NCBI RefSeq assembly: GCF_016086655.4
Contig: NC_052136.2
Coordinates: 57,838,492-57,902,491, forward strand
Source of the DNA: Lepeophtheirus salmonis
Lineage: Eukaryota; Arthropoda; Copepoda; Siphonostomatoida; Caligidae
Reading direction: 5' to 3'
Length of the DNA: 64,000 nucleotides
Every line of letters starts with the position of its first letter. Positions within the stretch are counted from its first letter, which is position 1. The notes below the pieces were generated by a model, which saw only the letters and a list, made by a program, of their open reading frames with translations, did not search any database and was not told the DNA's origin. The translations under genes were made by a program, and so were the position numbers. Below are positions 48,831 through 60,755 of the stretch, one piece after another.

Positions 48831-51800
48831 AACATTTAATTTTTTTTTGAGTAATTCAAGTTATAAGATAAGTTAAGAGTTTCATTCTCTGTCTATTCAA
48901 TATTCTTAGTCTAAATTTTAAAACATGTCCATAATTTAGTCAAGAGTAACTTAATTGTATATTGTGGAACAATAAGTAATTTTTTTATATCTTAAAATCC
49001 AAATATTGAACCTGTTTGGGGTATTAGATTGTAAATGAACTTAGACTCGAACTGGACTCGACGAAAATATTCAATGACTTGGACTTGTGAGCAAAACTTG
49101 AGACTCAACTTGGACTTGTAGTATTAGAACTTTTTCTCAACTTTGCTTTGTAGCTTCATTCTCAGACTGATAATTCCGATATGAACCGTTCATTAATCAA
49201 AACATTTGTAAAGTCAAGGTAGAAAATGTTATTCAAAATGAAAGATAATGTAACCATAAAAATTGATAATTATCTTGGTTAACGAACTATGTATAATTGT
49301 TAAGGAGATTATTGTAATTTTACGTGATTCAAATGGAATTTGAGAATGTAATAGGTACTCATTAAAGATCAACGTTAGTCCATTTATATGAGGTAGGAAG
49401 GGCGTACAAACAACCCCAGGATATAATACCAAATAATACTCCCACCTATTTTAAAATAAAGTTAAAAAATAATAGAATTTACAGATTATTATCAACTTTT
49501 GAATAATAATGATTTTTCTGTAATATTCATCCAAATGTTTAAGATTCCGGGGTTGATCCTCCTACTCATAGTTATCAATTCAATCTTTTATAAAAAGATG
49601 ATAATTATAATTTCAAAGTCGAGTTGTAATTGATTAAGAAGCAACACAGAATATGCGTCATGCAATTAACCGAGGCATATCTCCGTAGTTTATGACATGT
49701 TAGCCTTTCAACGATGTATGTATTTCTTTAAGTTTGATTCAATATAAGAAAAACTGAAATTGTATATGTTAATCCATTGATCAACAAAATGTGTATATTA
49801 TGTACAAAATTCCTTAATAGTTATTAATTATTAAATTCATTAAATTGATAATTTAATCAAAATAAGTGTCAATGACACCAATCCTAACGAAGTCCTTTGA
49901 TTGATATAAATTTATATAAAAATCCAAGGCCTATGTAATACCTTTATTAAGTTAATAATAAGTAGAGTCAGCTGCTTTATGTCATATAAGAGTCAACTCA
50001 GAGTCCTATATTTCTTAGCATCAGCATTGTTTTCCCGAATGAAAATGGGTTTGTTGGAGTTTTTGGGGAGCCTTGGAACTTTTAGATGTTTAAACGATGT
50101 TGGAATGGCTTGAGAGTTGTAATTCCTTATTTCTTCAAAATGTTTAGAGTACAATCGAGAATTATGTTATGGTTTCCAAAGGTTTCATTTCATTTTTAGG
50201 ACACATTGCCTTCCAAGGAATTTGTCCCTTGGATATGAAAAAAGTATCATCCCCTCATCTGAAGAACGATTCCTGTAATCCACAGCGTATGCCAAAAGGG
50301 CATACTTGGGGTATTTTAACAAAATATATCACCTTTGTAGAGTCCTTGACCTAAAATATAGTATAGTTAATTGAATGTTTTAGGCCGTGGCTCAAACACA
50401 TGAGGAAGTCACCTATCGTCAAAGCGGATAGTTCGGGGACGTAACTCTACTTATAGAGCTCTGGGTCAACTCTGGGACTATATAAATTTTCATACTATAC
50501 ATTAGTAGGTATAAAAGAAGAAGAAGAAAATGAAAGAAGTTTGAATTCTATTATGTAACTACATATCATAGCATTGAAGGGATATTAAGTCATTTATGAA
50601 CATTTTTCAATACATTTATTTTAATTAAGTGAACATATATCATTATGTTAATATTATGTATATATTTTTAATAAATAAAGAAATGAATTTATACAAGAAA
50701 CTTGAATATTAAATCAAAATCAAATAAGCATCATGTGAAAATAAAAACATCATATAATTTGTAAACAGGGATCCAATTATTCCAAATATATATATTCATT
50801 TTCAGTTTTCTAATTATAATTTTACTATGGAAGAATCTCAAGCCAATCTATTGTTTTATATATCCAGATACATAGCCTCTACCATATTTAAGTTTTCAAA
50901 ATTAATGATTGCAAACCTTTTTGATTTCTTAGAAATCTCATGGTGTTGAATTTTCTAACGAAGATCGAGATCTCATCAAAACTTTTCAAGATAGTGTTAA
51001 TATGCATGGTCTTAAAAGGGATTCATATTTATTATTATATTTAACTACGTTACATGTTAGTCAGCTTTACAATATGATATTCTTAGCGAACAAAACTCGA
51101 CATTTTTCTTTATTTAGACAAATCCAAAATGATAGTTACCAAGGCTTTTTATCAATTTATTAGAAACTGGAAATTCCTTTCGGGTTGAAGTGTAAAAAAC
51201 AGTATCATTTTGATAATTATATTTTAAGTTGGATTTAAATATTTCAATATATTTAACAAAAATCTTATAAATGAGGCTAATAGTAGATAAAATACAAATA
51301 GTTAGCTTTTAATTTTCAACAGCTGTATCTATGTGTGAATAATGAGTATTTTTAAAATAACTAATAATTAAATAAAGGAATTGCTATGGGAATTAATCAG
51401 CATGTGTTAATAATCTTTATTGGTGTGGAGATCCTAAATCTTATTGGGGGTAATATTCCAATATGGTGATAGGCAATTAAGTTTTTTAGAAGATGATTAA
51501 GACTAACTAAGTTTCGAAATTGCAATTATATTAAGGTTTTCCAATATAAGTCTACATATGTTTAGAGGTCACTTATGGCTTGTTATCACATAATCACATA
51601 GCACTCAACAATTCACAAAATCTATTTATGCAGATAACAGCAAAATATAATATGAATTACAGACATACGTATTGAGAAAAAAAGGGTGCATATTCATTGA
51701 AAGTCTAAGATTGACTTATACTTTTTCCAATGGATTTCTGCATTATTTACATCAAGGAAACTGAAGGATTCTTAACATGAAATATTTTTGTAAGAATAAG

Positions 51801-51832
51801 AGACGAAAAAAAGTCGACTTTGGAAGGAACAT
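48831..51832. other. Intergenic stretch, repeat fragments only
   Basis: 49030-49130 has repeated GACT(C/T)GAACTGGACTCGA / GACTTGGACTTG themes like a degenerate hAT-type MITE end. 50418-50465 matches the 43595-43645 repeat in reverse. The remainder is anonymous. Confidence 0.35.
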
Positions 51833-52350
51833 GCTTCAAGATTTTCAAGGACGGAGCTGTGAATGGGAAAAGATAACTCTTTTTTCCTTACTGGATAATT
51901 CATTCGGGAATTATTCCTTTTTGTGGAACTCTCCAGGTCCAAATAACTATTTATATATAATATCAAAATAGAATATACATTGTAGATCAAAATATCGAGA
52001 AAAGAGAAGCACATTATCTCTACGAGTCTAGAATCATCTTGCACTTGTTTTACAATGAAAAAAAGAAACTCAGTAGTAATAAAGAATTCAGGCGTGAGAT
52101 TGAAATGTCCAGGTTATGTAATTATCCTTATAGACCATTTTTAAATCTGAATGCGATGATTGATTTCTGCATTAGATACAATAAATCAAGGGCACTGAAC
52201 GACCCAATTAATAATATAGTTTTCTTAGAGTAGGGGAAGAACCAGAGTTAACTTTCAAGAATTTCAAAAAAGGAGCTGTGGATGGAGGATGAGAACTCTC
52301 TCTGTTCCTAACTGGGGTTTTCTATCGTTTTATGGAACTCCTTAGTTCTT
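51833..52350. repeat. Two direct copies of a roughly 100-bp repeat
   Basis: 51833-51930 (CTTCAAGATTTTCAAGGACG, GAGCTGTGAATGGGA, TTTTTGTGGAACTC) and 52253-52350 (TTTCAAGAATTTCAAAAAAG, GAGCTGTGGATGGAG, GTTTTATGGAACTCC) are clearly related in the same orientation, 420 bp apart. Origin unknown. Confidence 0.6.
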
Positions 52351-52518
52351 ATATGTAGAAGTATACGATGATTCCTTAGAAGATCTGGAGGAATTTATGG
52401 GTAACGACAATGATTAACGAGATCCGAAGTCACTATCACAGACATTACATGAAGAGGCACTTGCACAGTCAACAATCCTTCCATTAAAGGAGACAAGATC
52501 CACCGAGTCAAGCAATTG

Positions 52519-52556
52519 TTCAAGGGATCTCGCCTTAAGAGTCGAGATCCCTTGAA
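52519..52556. repeat. Perfect 14-bp hairpin
   Basis: TTCAAGGGATCTCG and its exact complement CGAGATCCCTTGAA are separated by ten bases (CCTTAAGAGT). It has no T-run or gene context to suggest termination. It could be the junction of an inverted duplication or a foldback element. Confidence 0.7.
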
Positions 52557-53686
52557 GAGAGTATCAGAGATGTGTGAATGGGATATTCCTAGGAACGGAA
52601 AGGATGCGGATCTATATATCCAATTGCTACGTATGAGAAATCCATCCAAATGTCAAAGAATGAAATGTCTTTCCAAATCCACACTTCTCTCACCTCCCTC
52701 CTTCTGCTGATTGCTGAGTAATGGAATTCAAAGCAACCTGTCTATAGGTTTTGTAAGTCAAAAAGAAGCTGTAAGTTCCCCTTTAAATAGTCCCAGGTCA
52801 AAATACACAACATCTATTTGTTTATTTAAAAAACGAGCAGTGAAAAAACATCAAATTTAAATGTTGTTTGATTTTATTAGCTGAACATTTAGGTACTATA
52901 TAGAAACTGACATAAAGCTTTGATTGCACAATGTACATTTCAATAATTCATTTTCTGTGATTTAGGAATATGAAATATTCCTTCCCACGAAGATGAAGTC
53001 ATGTATAATAATCTAAAAATATAACTGTACTAAAAGAGTAAAAGGTTTGAAGACTGAAAAGTACAAAATATTCCGTTCTTAAGGAGAACATCCACCTTTA
53101 ATACATTTTCAAAGTGGAAAATTGACAAATTTAAGGGCCCCCTAATGCACAACTTTGAATAATACATTAAAATAATATTGTTATGCAATAAAAAAATATA
53201 CTAACTTTATTTTCGTCATTAACCCATTTGAGTCTTGAGCGTATTTAAATTAAAGTCCTTTTGCTAATATCTTTTTCAATGATATAATATTATAGCTTCA
53301 ACTCACGGTTAGTAGAAATACATGTATATTTCTATTAACCTTTACTTAAACTAAAAAATATACCTTATATTAGAACTTACAAAGATTTTCCGTCAAAAAA
53401 AGTTCGATTTTAACTGTTAATTTTCTTAGAATATTTAAAGATTGCGTGCTAATGTTTCGAAATTAAATTTAATAAAGTCATTTGTTTCACTAATTCTAAG
53501 ATTGAATGAATATTTTAGGAGGAGTTTAAAAATTAAATAAAGGTAAGATGATTTGTTTACTTACAGCTAATCAATAAATACTAATCAAATACATTGGATA
53601 GGAAAATTATTTAAATTTTATATCTTCCCACCTCAAATATATATTAATTATTACTATTATTCAAATTTAATTTAATTAATTGTGTA
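52557..53686. other. No gene or repeat recognised
   Basis: Anonymous AT-rich sequence. Confidence 0.4.
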
Positions 53687-53790
53687 TGTGGAGTGCTTGA
53701 GGTCCCCTCTGCTCCCGTGGATTCCCTGAACCCTAAGTGTAGCAACAAGACTCTGCCCCCTGCGATTTCTGGCCCTCCAAGACCGATTTA
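53687..53790 (+). pseudogene. Fragment of the 55001 Tc1/mariner transposase
   Basis: About 100 bp more GC-rich than its surroundings. It reads YVECLRS-, then sequence equivalent to the complement of 55310-55430 (CTAAGTGTAGCAACA, GACTCTGCCCCCTGC, ATTTCTGGCCC). Both ends are abrupt. It is inverted relative to the longer copy 1.2 kb away. Confidence 0.8.
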
Positions 53791-54202
53791 ATTATATTTA
53801 ATTTCAAAAGATTTTCACGCAACCTTACATTGCTTATTTATTAAATATTCTATAAAAAAAAATAAAGTTTAACTAGAAAAATCGATGAAAATATTTTGAT
53901 ATTGTAATACTTTATACTTTAGTTTTAGTTATAATATAAAACAATAGAAAAACGTAAGAGAAAAATATTAGCCTTCATATATAATACTTCATTTTATTTG
54001 AATAGACATATTTTGTTGGTTCTTAAATTTTCTAGGAAAAAGCAAAAATTACCTTATCCCCTGTTTTTTTTTTTTGAAGGGGGTCTAAAGCTGTAATACC
54101 AGTAATGGTTTTTTGGCGTAAGACAAAAAATATTCAATGTTTTTTCTTTTATTTTTATCTTTCGAGTAAAAAAATAACAAATAGTTATTTGTTTGGGGTC
54201 TA
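53791..54202. other. No gene recognised
   Basis: AT-rich spacer between the transposase fragment and the next repeat. Confidence 0.4.
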
Positions 54203-54842
54203 CAGGGGCGTCCGCATGGAGTGGACTGGAGGGGCTGTAGCCCTCTTTCCCAGAATTACGAATGCTTTTTACTAGAAAATTTAATATCTGAATTTATTAT
54301 TTAATTTTTTGGGAACAGCTGTGGATTTTTGAAATTTTTTCCAAAAAATTTAATATAATTTGAAAGTTTAAAATAAAATAATAATAATTTTTTTGTGAAC
54401 AGCTTCGGATTTTTCAATTTTTTTTTGTGAATAGCCGTTCATTATTTAAATTTTTTGAAATTTTTTTTTTATTGTTTGAATAAATCTGTATAGATTTTGA
54501 AATTTACTCTCATAAAATTAGTTTTTTGAGAATAGCTCTATGTATTTTGAAATTTTTTTCCAATTTTTTTCTTTGTGAATAGCATGGATTTTTGAAATAC
54601 TTTCCAAAATTTAATTTTTAAGAACATTTGATAAATGACCTTTGATATTTTTTTCAAAAAATTTACTTTGTTGTGTATATTTGTGGATTTTTGGTTTTTT
54701 TGTATATATATAAATATATAGATTTTTGATTTTTTTTCAAAAAATTTAATTTTTGTAGAATAGCATTGGATTTTTGAAAAAAAGAATCAAAAAATTTAAT
54801 TTTTTGTAAAAATATATATATATAATCCTGCGGATACCCCTG
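54203..54842. repeat. AT-rich CAGGGGCGTC-end element, best full-length copy (640 bp)
   Basis: Left end CAGGGGCGTCCGCA; right end TGCGGATACCCCTG is its inverse with two mismatches, giving a 14-bp TIR. Behind the left end lies GGACTGGAGGGGCTGTAGCC. The interior is a ladder of degenerate 45-60-bp units, each with a form of GAATAGC.(A)TGGATTTTTGA, AATTTTTTCCAAAAAA and TTTAATTTTT. A TA microsatellite precedes the right end. No target duplication is obvious and there is no coding capacity. Confidence 0.8.
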
Positions 54843-55000
54843 AAAGCAGACATTTCGAATTATTAATGTCATTTTCATGCTCCTAGTTTGTAAAAATAAT
54901 CAAAAACACACCATCTCAATCCAAATGCAAAAACAAATGTCCTTTTTTCACTGGATCTAATATATTTAATTTCATATGAAATGTATATTACATAACACAT

Positions 55001-56060
55001 AGGCTGAAGAGTTTCGGACTTTAAAAAAACCTTTTTTTTTTCTTTCCAAATTGGCTTTATTCATCAATATAGAGATGTAAGCAACTATTTGTTTGCTATT
55101 TATGAATTATTTTATTCAGCAACAATCACTTTCACAATCCTGGCACTGAAGCTCTTGGATCCATTCTCCAGATCTGCAGCCGAAATCCTCACCCACTTCT
55201 TCTTCATGGTTGCCTTCAGGCTGTCCACGCTGTTATGATGCTTAGATCAGACCTCCCTCACCAACTTTCATTGGGAAAAGTATTCTAACAGGTTGCAAAC
55301 GGGAGAGTTGGAGGGCACGGTCTTGGGGGCCAGAAATTGCAGGGGGCAGAGTCCTGTTGCTACACTTAGGGCTCAGGGATATTTGCCTGAACCCTCGGAA
55401 GCACAATGGACCTCAAACACTCCACATACACAGTAGAATTGACCTTTTCTCCCTTCTTCAAGAATAATGGTGGCATGACCTCCCCTGTGCTGGGAATGAC
55501 GCCCAAGACGATGATGGAGCTGAAGTTCTTGGACTTGTACACAAAGGGGACATTACCCTTGGGCGTGAAGAGCCATCTGTCATTTTGAGAGTTTGTTTTG
55601 CATTCAATAATGAATATGAATATTTTCTCATCTGAGAAAATGATGGTGTGACCTGCGTTGGAAGTCTTGAGCCTAGAGAGCAGAGTCTTAGTGGACCAAC
55701 CTGACTTCCTTCTATTTCTCAGTCAACAGATGGCGCACAAACAACTCATAGGAGGTCATACCAAGCTCCCCCAATGCCTAATGGACGGTGCTGTTATCCG
55801 CCCTCTTCCTCCTGGCCAGTGTTGTCTGATTCAAGGATGGATCAGCAGTCACAGTCCTCTTCAGACCGGCCAGAAACCTAGGAGTGACTTTACAATCACT
55901 TCTGGCACTATGTGGGGAGCTTTCCTCCTTTCCTTATTTCAGAACCTGTTGTAGATGTTGTAGACAGTGCTCCTGGCGTATCCCGTGAGCTTGATGATAG
56001 TTACTGCGCCATGGCCTGCAGGAGTGAGTTCGATGACAGTTAATTAATCTTAAGTGCTTA
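55001..56060 (-). pseudogene. Tc1/mariner transposase pseudogene with mutated third catalytic Asp
   Basis: Minus strand from about 56050: the helix-turn-helix start VTIIKLTGYARSTVYNIYNR, a middle part, then TIIFSDEKIFIF with the first Asp, VPFVYKSKNFSSIIVLGVIP, LKKGEKVNSTVYVECLRS, QQDSAPC with the second Asp, and, after a frameshift, VPSNSPVCNLLEYF where family members have SPDxNPLDY; the catalytic Asp is Val. It ends NSVDSLKATMKKKWVRISAA, SFSARIVKVIVAE. The left end (GGCTGAAGAGTTTCGGAC near 55003) is visible; no matching right end before the hAT element at 56103. Confidence 0.87.
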
Positions 56061-56679
56061 TTTTGATAGAAAATTGCAAGAGTATAATACACAAGACTGC
56101 AACCAGGGCCGTACGTCAGTATTGCGCTTTGTCCGCTTCAGCGGACCAAAAAAAAAAAAAAAACCTTATTCAACCGTCCACCAATCATATAGGTATGTAA
56201 ATATAGATGAATTAAGTCATAATTAATTATTAAAATCTATTATATATATGTAACTTATGACCAACTCATAATAGTACTGAGCCATTATAATAAAATTACA
56301 TATTTGTAGCACGTCCACCCAAAAGGAAGCTAAATAATTTTTCTCAAAATTGAACATGGAATACATTTTCCAACAAATTATAGTTCATTTAAATGAAAAA
56401 ATAATTCTGATTAATCCTTTGGAGGCACCACAAATTGTACTTAAAGTAGCCAAAATTCACCGGCACATTTATAGAATTAGTAAATTAATAAATTATATCT
56501 CTAAGACAATATTGGGGCCAAATTAAGTCAGATAGATAAAACGGAGGTTTTAAACTACAGTCAACACTCTCGGGTATCTCAATTCATCGCAGAAATTTGA
56601 ATTCAAATCCTGTAATTTACCGTAATATCTCTTTCAAATATTGCCTGTCATTTTATAAATATAAATAACCTTTGAATAT

Positions 56680-57092
56680 AAAACGCGTTTTCCGCTTCCC
56701 ATGATACATTTCTGATAATTAATAAATTACTGCAATTACTTCAAGAGTACTTTACAGCCAAAAATAAAAAACAAAGACGCACACAACATTTTTCGTATGG
56801 ATTTAAAGTACTTCACATTGAGTGGATATTTGAGTTAGATATTACGTTTAACGTTCCTGGTTGCAAATGTGAAGTACTTTACAGCCAAAAAAAAAAAAAA
56901 AAAAAGACGCACACAACATTTTACTCTTGAAATATTTAAGAGCGTGAGAATTTGTTTCATTGAATAGAAGATAAATTAAATTATTACTGCTTAAAAGGGA
57001 CATAAATAATAGTTATGTACTTTTTAGAGTGGATTGTTGCAGTAATTTATTAATTATCAGAAATGTATCACGGGAAGCGGAAAACGCATTTT
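56680..57092. repeat. 56-bp inverted repeat and 45-50-bp direct repeat in hAT leader
   Basis: 56680-56735 is the reverse complement of 57037-57092 with two mismatches in 56. The right arm contains the first ATG of the transposase (57063). Between the arms, a unit AGTACTTTACAGCCA, poly-A, GACGCACACAACATTTT is present twice in direct orientation (56746-56792 and 56872-56922), differing mainly in poly-A length. Confidence 0.9.
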
Positions 57093-59869
57093 AACAGAGA
57101 GTTGGTGATTTGTTCTATCTGTCAGAAGGAAATACAGAAGGACAACTTTAATGATCACAAAAGTTAAACTCCATAAGAATGACCCCAGCTGCAAGTATCA
57201 AGTGAAAATTGATCATAAGAAGCAGAAACATTGAACTTTGCTGTTAAGAAAACTTCCTCTGCTACATCCTCATCCTCAGTCGCTGCCTCCTCCTGTCCCG
57301 ATGACCCTGCCAGTTGAGGCCTTACTGCCTGAACCCAAGATCTGAAAAGTCCGTTTCTGCTGAAGAGAAAGTTACTGCAGACACAGAAAATAATGTCGAC
57401 TCATCAAATTACCCCAGCGGACGGATTTCTCATGGAATAAGACTTCCTAATCTCGATATCGGACCAATCTTCTCTCCCGAGCAGCTCCCTGTAGTCAACA
57501 ACAACAATATTCCCTCTGCAGAGGACTCCAAGACTAGCGACAATGTCCAAGGAGGTGAGAAGAGCAAGACTGAGGAGATGGAGTTTGTGGACGGAGGCCC
57601 AGAGTACCCTGTTGTCTTCACGAGCCAGCTGGGTGACCCGATACTTACCGGACGGGAGCCGAAGCGGAAGGACATTCAGACCAGAACCAGAGTGGAGACT
57701 GAGCGAGAAACTGTGCCTAAAGTCGAGAGAGATCATCCTCTACAGCCCAAGTTACAAACATACAGTCCTCAGATAGATGACAAATACTCCAGAGCCTTTC
57801 AATATGATTGGTTCCGTAAGTTCCCGTGTCTAGAATATGACGAGGTTGAAAAGGCAGCCAAGTGTTTGCCTGTTCCAAATTTTCCATTTCCAACCTTGGG
57901 AAATTTGAGTTCAAAACATGGAAAAACAGTTCCTCGTTGAAAGTTCATTCTAACAACAAAAAACACAAACTGTCGATGGAAAAGTGGATCAATTTCCTCA
58001 CATCAAAGAGAAAGAATACCTCGGTTCTCGGCCATGTTCAGTCTCAACATACTGAGGAAGTCGTGAAGTGGCGAGCTTATTTGAGGTATCTTTTCCAAAC
58101 TGCTGGGTTCGTCGGAAAGCAAGGATTGGCTTTTAGGGGCGGTTCCGAAACAAGAAAAAAGTTGACGGAATCTAATGAAAACAATCGAGGAAACTTCTTG
58201 GAGCTTTTGTCCCTGCGTTCAAACGACAATCATATTCTCAAAGATAAACTGGAGGGTGAAGTCAAAAAAATTGGTTCAGCTGGGGTAGGTTTTGCCAAAT
58301 GGACTTCACCTGACATCCAAAATGAGCTGATAGAGATTATAGCATCCAAAGTCACGGAAAATATAATTGAAGATGTCAAGACTTGTGCCGACGATGATGA
58401 CTACTGGTTCTCTGTGATTGTTGATGAGACATCAGATATGTCAAACACAGAGCAGTTCAGTCTGTCACTGGGATATCTGACGAGTGAAGGCATCAAGAAA
58501 GAGTGCTTCCTCAAGTTTTAAAAGTTACCCAGACTGACGGCAAATATTTGTTTGAGAAGCTTCACGAGGCTGTCAAGGATCTCGGCCTTAACCCTGCCCG
58601 CACTGTCTCCCTGGCCGCAGACGGTGCCTCCAACATATCCGGCATCAAGAAGGATCTTGCCGCCAGGTGGAAGGAAGCAGCCCCACTGTGTGTCTACATC
58701 CACTCCTACGCCCATGTCCTCAATCTTGTAGTCAAGGATCTTCTCTCAGATATAACCCTGTTGAGAAATACAATGGGGACAGTACAAATTTTATACAACT
58801 TCATTGAAGGGTCACCAAAGAGGTCAGCAATCTACAAGTCGGTGAAGATAACAAGTAAAGATGAGGAGCATGCCAAGGTGATGACCCTGAAGAACCAGTC
58901 TGCTACCCGCTGGAGTCTCCGCTACGATGCTGTACACGCTGTATCTCTAGGGATGGTCAGAATCATGAAGACCCTCATAATAATGAGAAAAGATAAAGAT
59001 ACATTGTCGAGTTCAACAGCAACTTCTCTGCTCAACAGCATCTTTAGTCACGAATTTGTTTTTGGCATTGAACTGTTGAAGACACTCCTCAGACACACAT
59101 CTAGCTTGTCAGATGAACTTCAAGGGAGAAAGGTTGACCTAACAAAGGCCCGGAAACACGTCAACCTAGTGATTAGGACTCTTGAAGACCTTAAGAATGA
59201 GAAAATCTTAGAATCAATCTGGAAACTTGCGGAGTTGAAGTCGTCTGAGATGAAATCAGTATTTGACCAGGAGGACTCAATTGATTTGGAATTCAAGGAG
59301 GCGAAGATTCCCAGGAGAATAAAGTGGAAAGGAACAACTGAATCCTACTTCCGTGAAACACATTTCGATGTTGCAATCAATAAGATTGTATTAGAGCTTG
59401 AGAGCAGATTTGCCACCGATTATACAAACATCACAATGGATCTCATTGCAATCGTCAATGACAGTGAAGTGGAGACCTGTGTCATTGAGCGTGTCGCCAA
59501 GCACTACAGACTTGAACTCGAGCAGCTCCAGTCAGACCATGCATTCTTCCAGCAATTCAAGGTTAATATTATAATGTTTCATTTTGCATTATATGTTTAA
59601 AATTTATGTTTCTCTAGGCAGATATTGACACCAAAGACATGGTTTCGTCACAAATTGCTGCGGAGTTAATAAGCTCGGGAGTGTTCCGCCTGATGCCGGA
59701 GCTATACAAGGTGATCGTTATCCTGGCCTCAATGCCCATCAGCAGCTGTGAGGCGGAGCGGTCATTCTCCTGTCTCAGAAGGCTCAACTCTTCTTCATCG
59801 TCAACCATTGACCAACGGATATATAGTTGGTATTCTCTCATGATTCATGGTTATTATTATATAAAATAA
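57063..59869 (+). pseudogene. hAT transposase (ZMYM/TTF-zinc-finger type), frameshifted
   Basis: Cut-and-paste transposase. It starts MYHGKRKTHFNRELV with a small Cys-His finger (CSICQKEIQKDNFNDH), followed by a stop. The body runs in frame 57314-57940 up to a TTF-type finger (AFQYDWFRKFPCL, EKAAKC), shifts by one base near 57865 in a T run, and continues as FACSKFSISNLGKF to 58521. It shifts again near 58505-58520 and continues to 59562. Catalytic landmarks: VIVDETSDMSN, LAADGASNISG, CVYIHSYAH. A 55-bp intron (59563-59617, GTTAAT to CTCTAG) precedes the C-terminal dimerisation domain SSCEAERSFSCLRRLN. At least two frameshifts make it non-functional as read. Confidence 0.9.
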
Positions 59870-60034
59870 TTGTTAATATTTTGTTTTATTATCTTTATTA
59901 AAGGATTCGATTAAAAATTTAATTTTTTAAAATAAATATAAAATAAAAAAGAACCAAATTTACGTTTTAAACATTAAATACTTGTGAATTTTATTATATA
60001 AACTTAAATAATATTATTAAGAAATAATCAAGAT

Positions 60035-60755
60035 TGTGCCCGGTTCAGTTTCAGTGGTTCTATCAGTCCCGGTCTCGGTTCTTTCATTTCAACAGTTTTA
60101 GTCTCGGTTCTGGTCTTGAGTCTGGGTTCTTTTTTATACAGGCTCAATTTGGTAACATGCATTTAAAACAAAGGGCGTCGGTAGAAAATTCGGGCCCAGG
60201 AAAATGATGTTTGATACAAGCAGGCCGTAGCAACACAGAGTGCTTATTGCCCCAAGTTCCAGTAGGGATCCCGAAAACTCGTATTTAGGGGGAGCTGGGC
60301 ATAGTGAAGTTTGGGAAACTTTAGAAATATTATAGTTATCATATTATAGGGCCCCGAATAGCTTAGTAGAGGACCTGGATCCATAATCTACCCCACCCCT
60401 TCCCTGTTGTATTTACACTGTCTTGTGCCTAAAACCACTTCCCCAGATTCATAAGATGCCCTTAGCTATTTGGAACTCAGATACAACTGTATCGCCTTGG
60501 CAACGTAAAAATATCATTGGAAAACGCTGCCATTGCACGAAAAAACTAAAAAAATTCACTTATTGATTAAAGCTAATTTATTTGTTACAATATATACTTT
60601 CTTTTCTTTATATATTTGATAAAGGAACAAAAGCACAAAAACCGAGACCGATTATTAATATATAACAGTCTTGGTTCCGGTATGAATTTATCGGTCCTGG
60701 TTGTAGCAGCTCAAGAACCGGAACTGCTAGAACCGCAAGACCGCTAATGGCACAA
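60035..60755. mobile_element. Composite hAT-like non-autonomous repeats
   Basis: 60038-60135 has many CGGTTC / CCGGTCTCGGTTC words and 60635-60755 has the complements (AACCGAGACCG, GAACCGGAACTGC, AGAACCGCAAGACCG), suggesting sub-terminal motif arrays at both ends of one element. Between them, 60175-60480 contains GGGCGTCGGTAGAAAATTCG and GCCCTTAGCTATTTGGAAC, pieces of another hAT-like element also seen near 10209. Boundaries uncertain. Confidence 0.4.

Larger units (their letters stand above)
56103..59880 (+). mobile_element. hAT transposon, left end plus transposase
   Basis: Left end CAGGGCCGTACGTCAGTATT is typical of hAT elements. A non-coding leader of about 950 bp holds repeats (see 56680-57092), then the transposase gene. 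I could not find the matching inverted right end between 59870 and 60800, so the 3' boundary is approximate and the element may be truncated. It begins just beside the 55001 Tc1/mariner relic and may have inserted into it. Confidence 0.7.

Noticed and set aside
55406..55954. Plus-strand frames of 60 and 98 codons
   Set aside because: They are the antisense of the Tc1/mariner pseudogene at 55001-56060, which reads sensibly only on the minus strand.
57404..57736. 110-codon minus-strand frame
   Set aside because: Shadow of the hAT transposase coding strand.
56103..60250. GGGCGTCGG...GGGCCCAGG near 60175 considered as the right end of the hAT element
   Set aside because: It does not match the inverse of the left end CAGGGCCGTACG; left as a separate hAT-like fragment.
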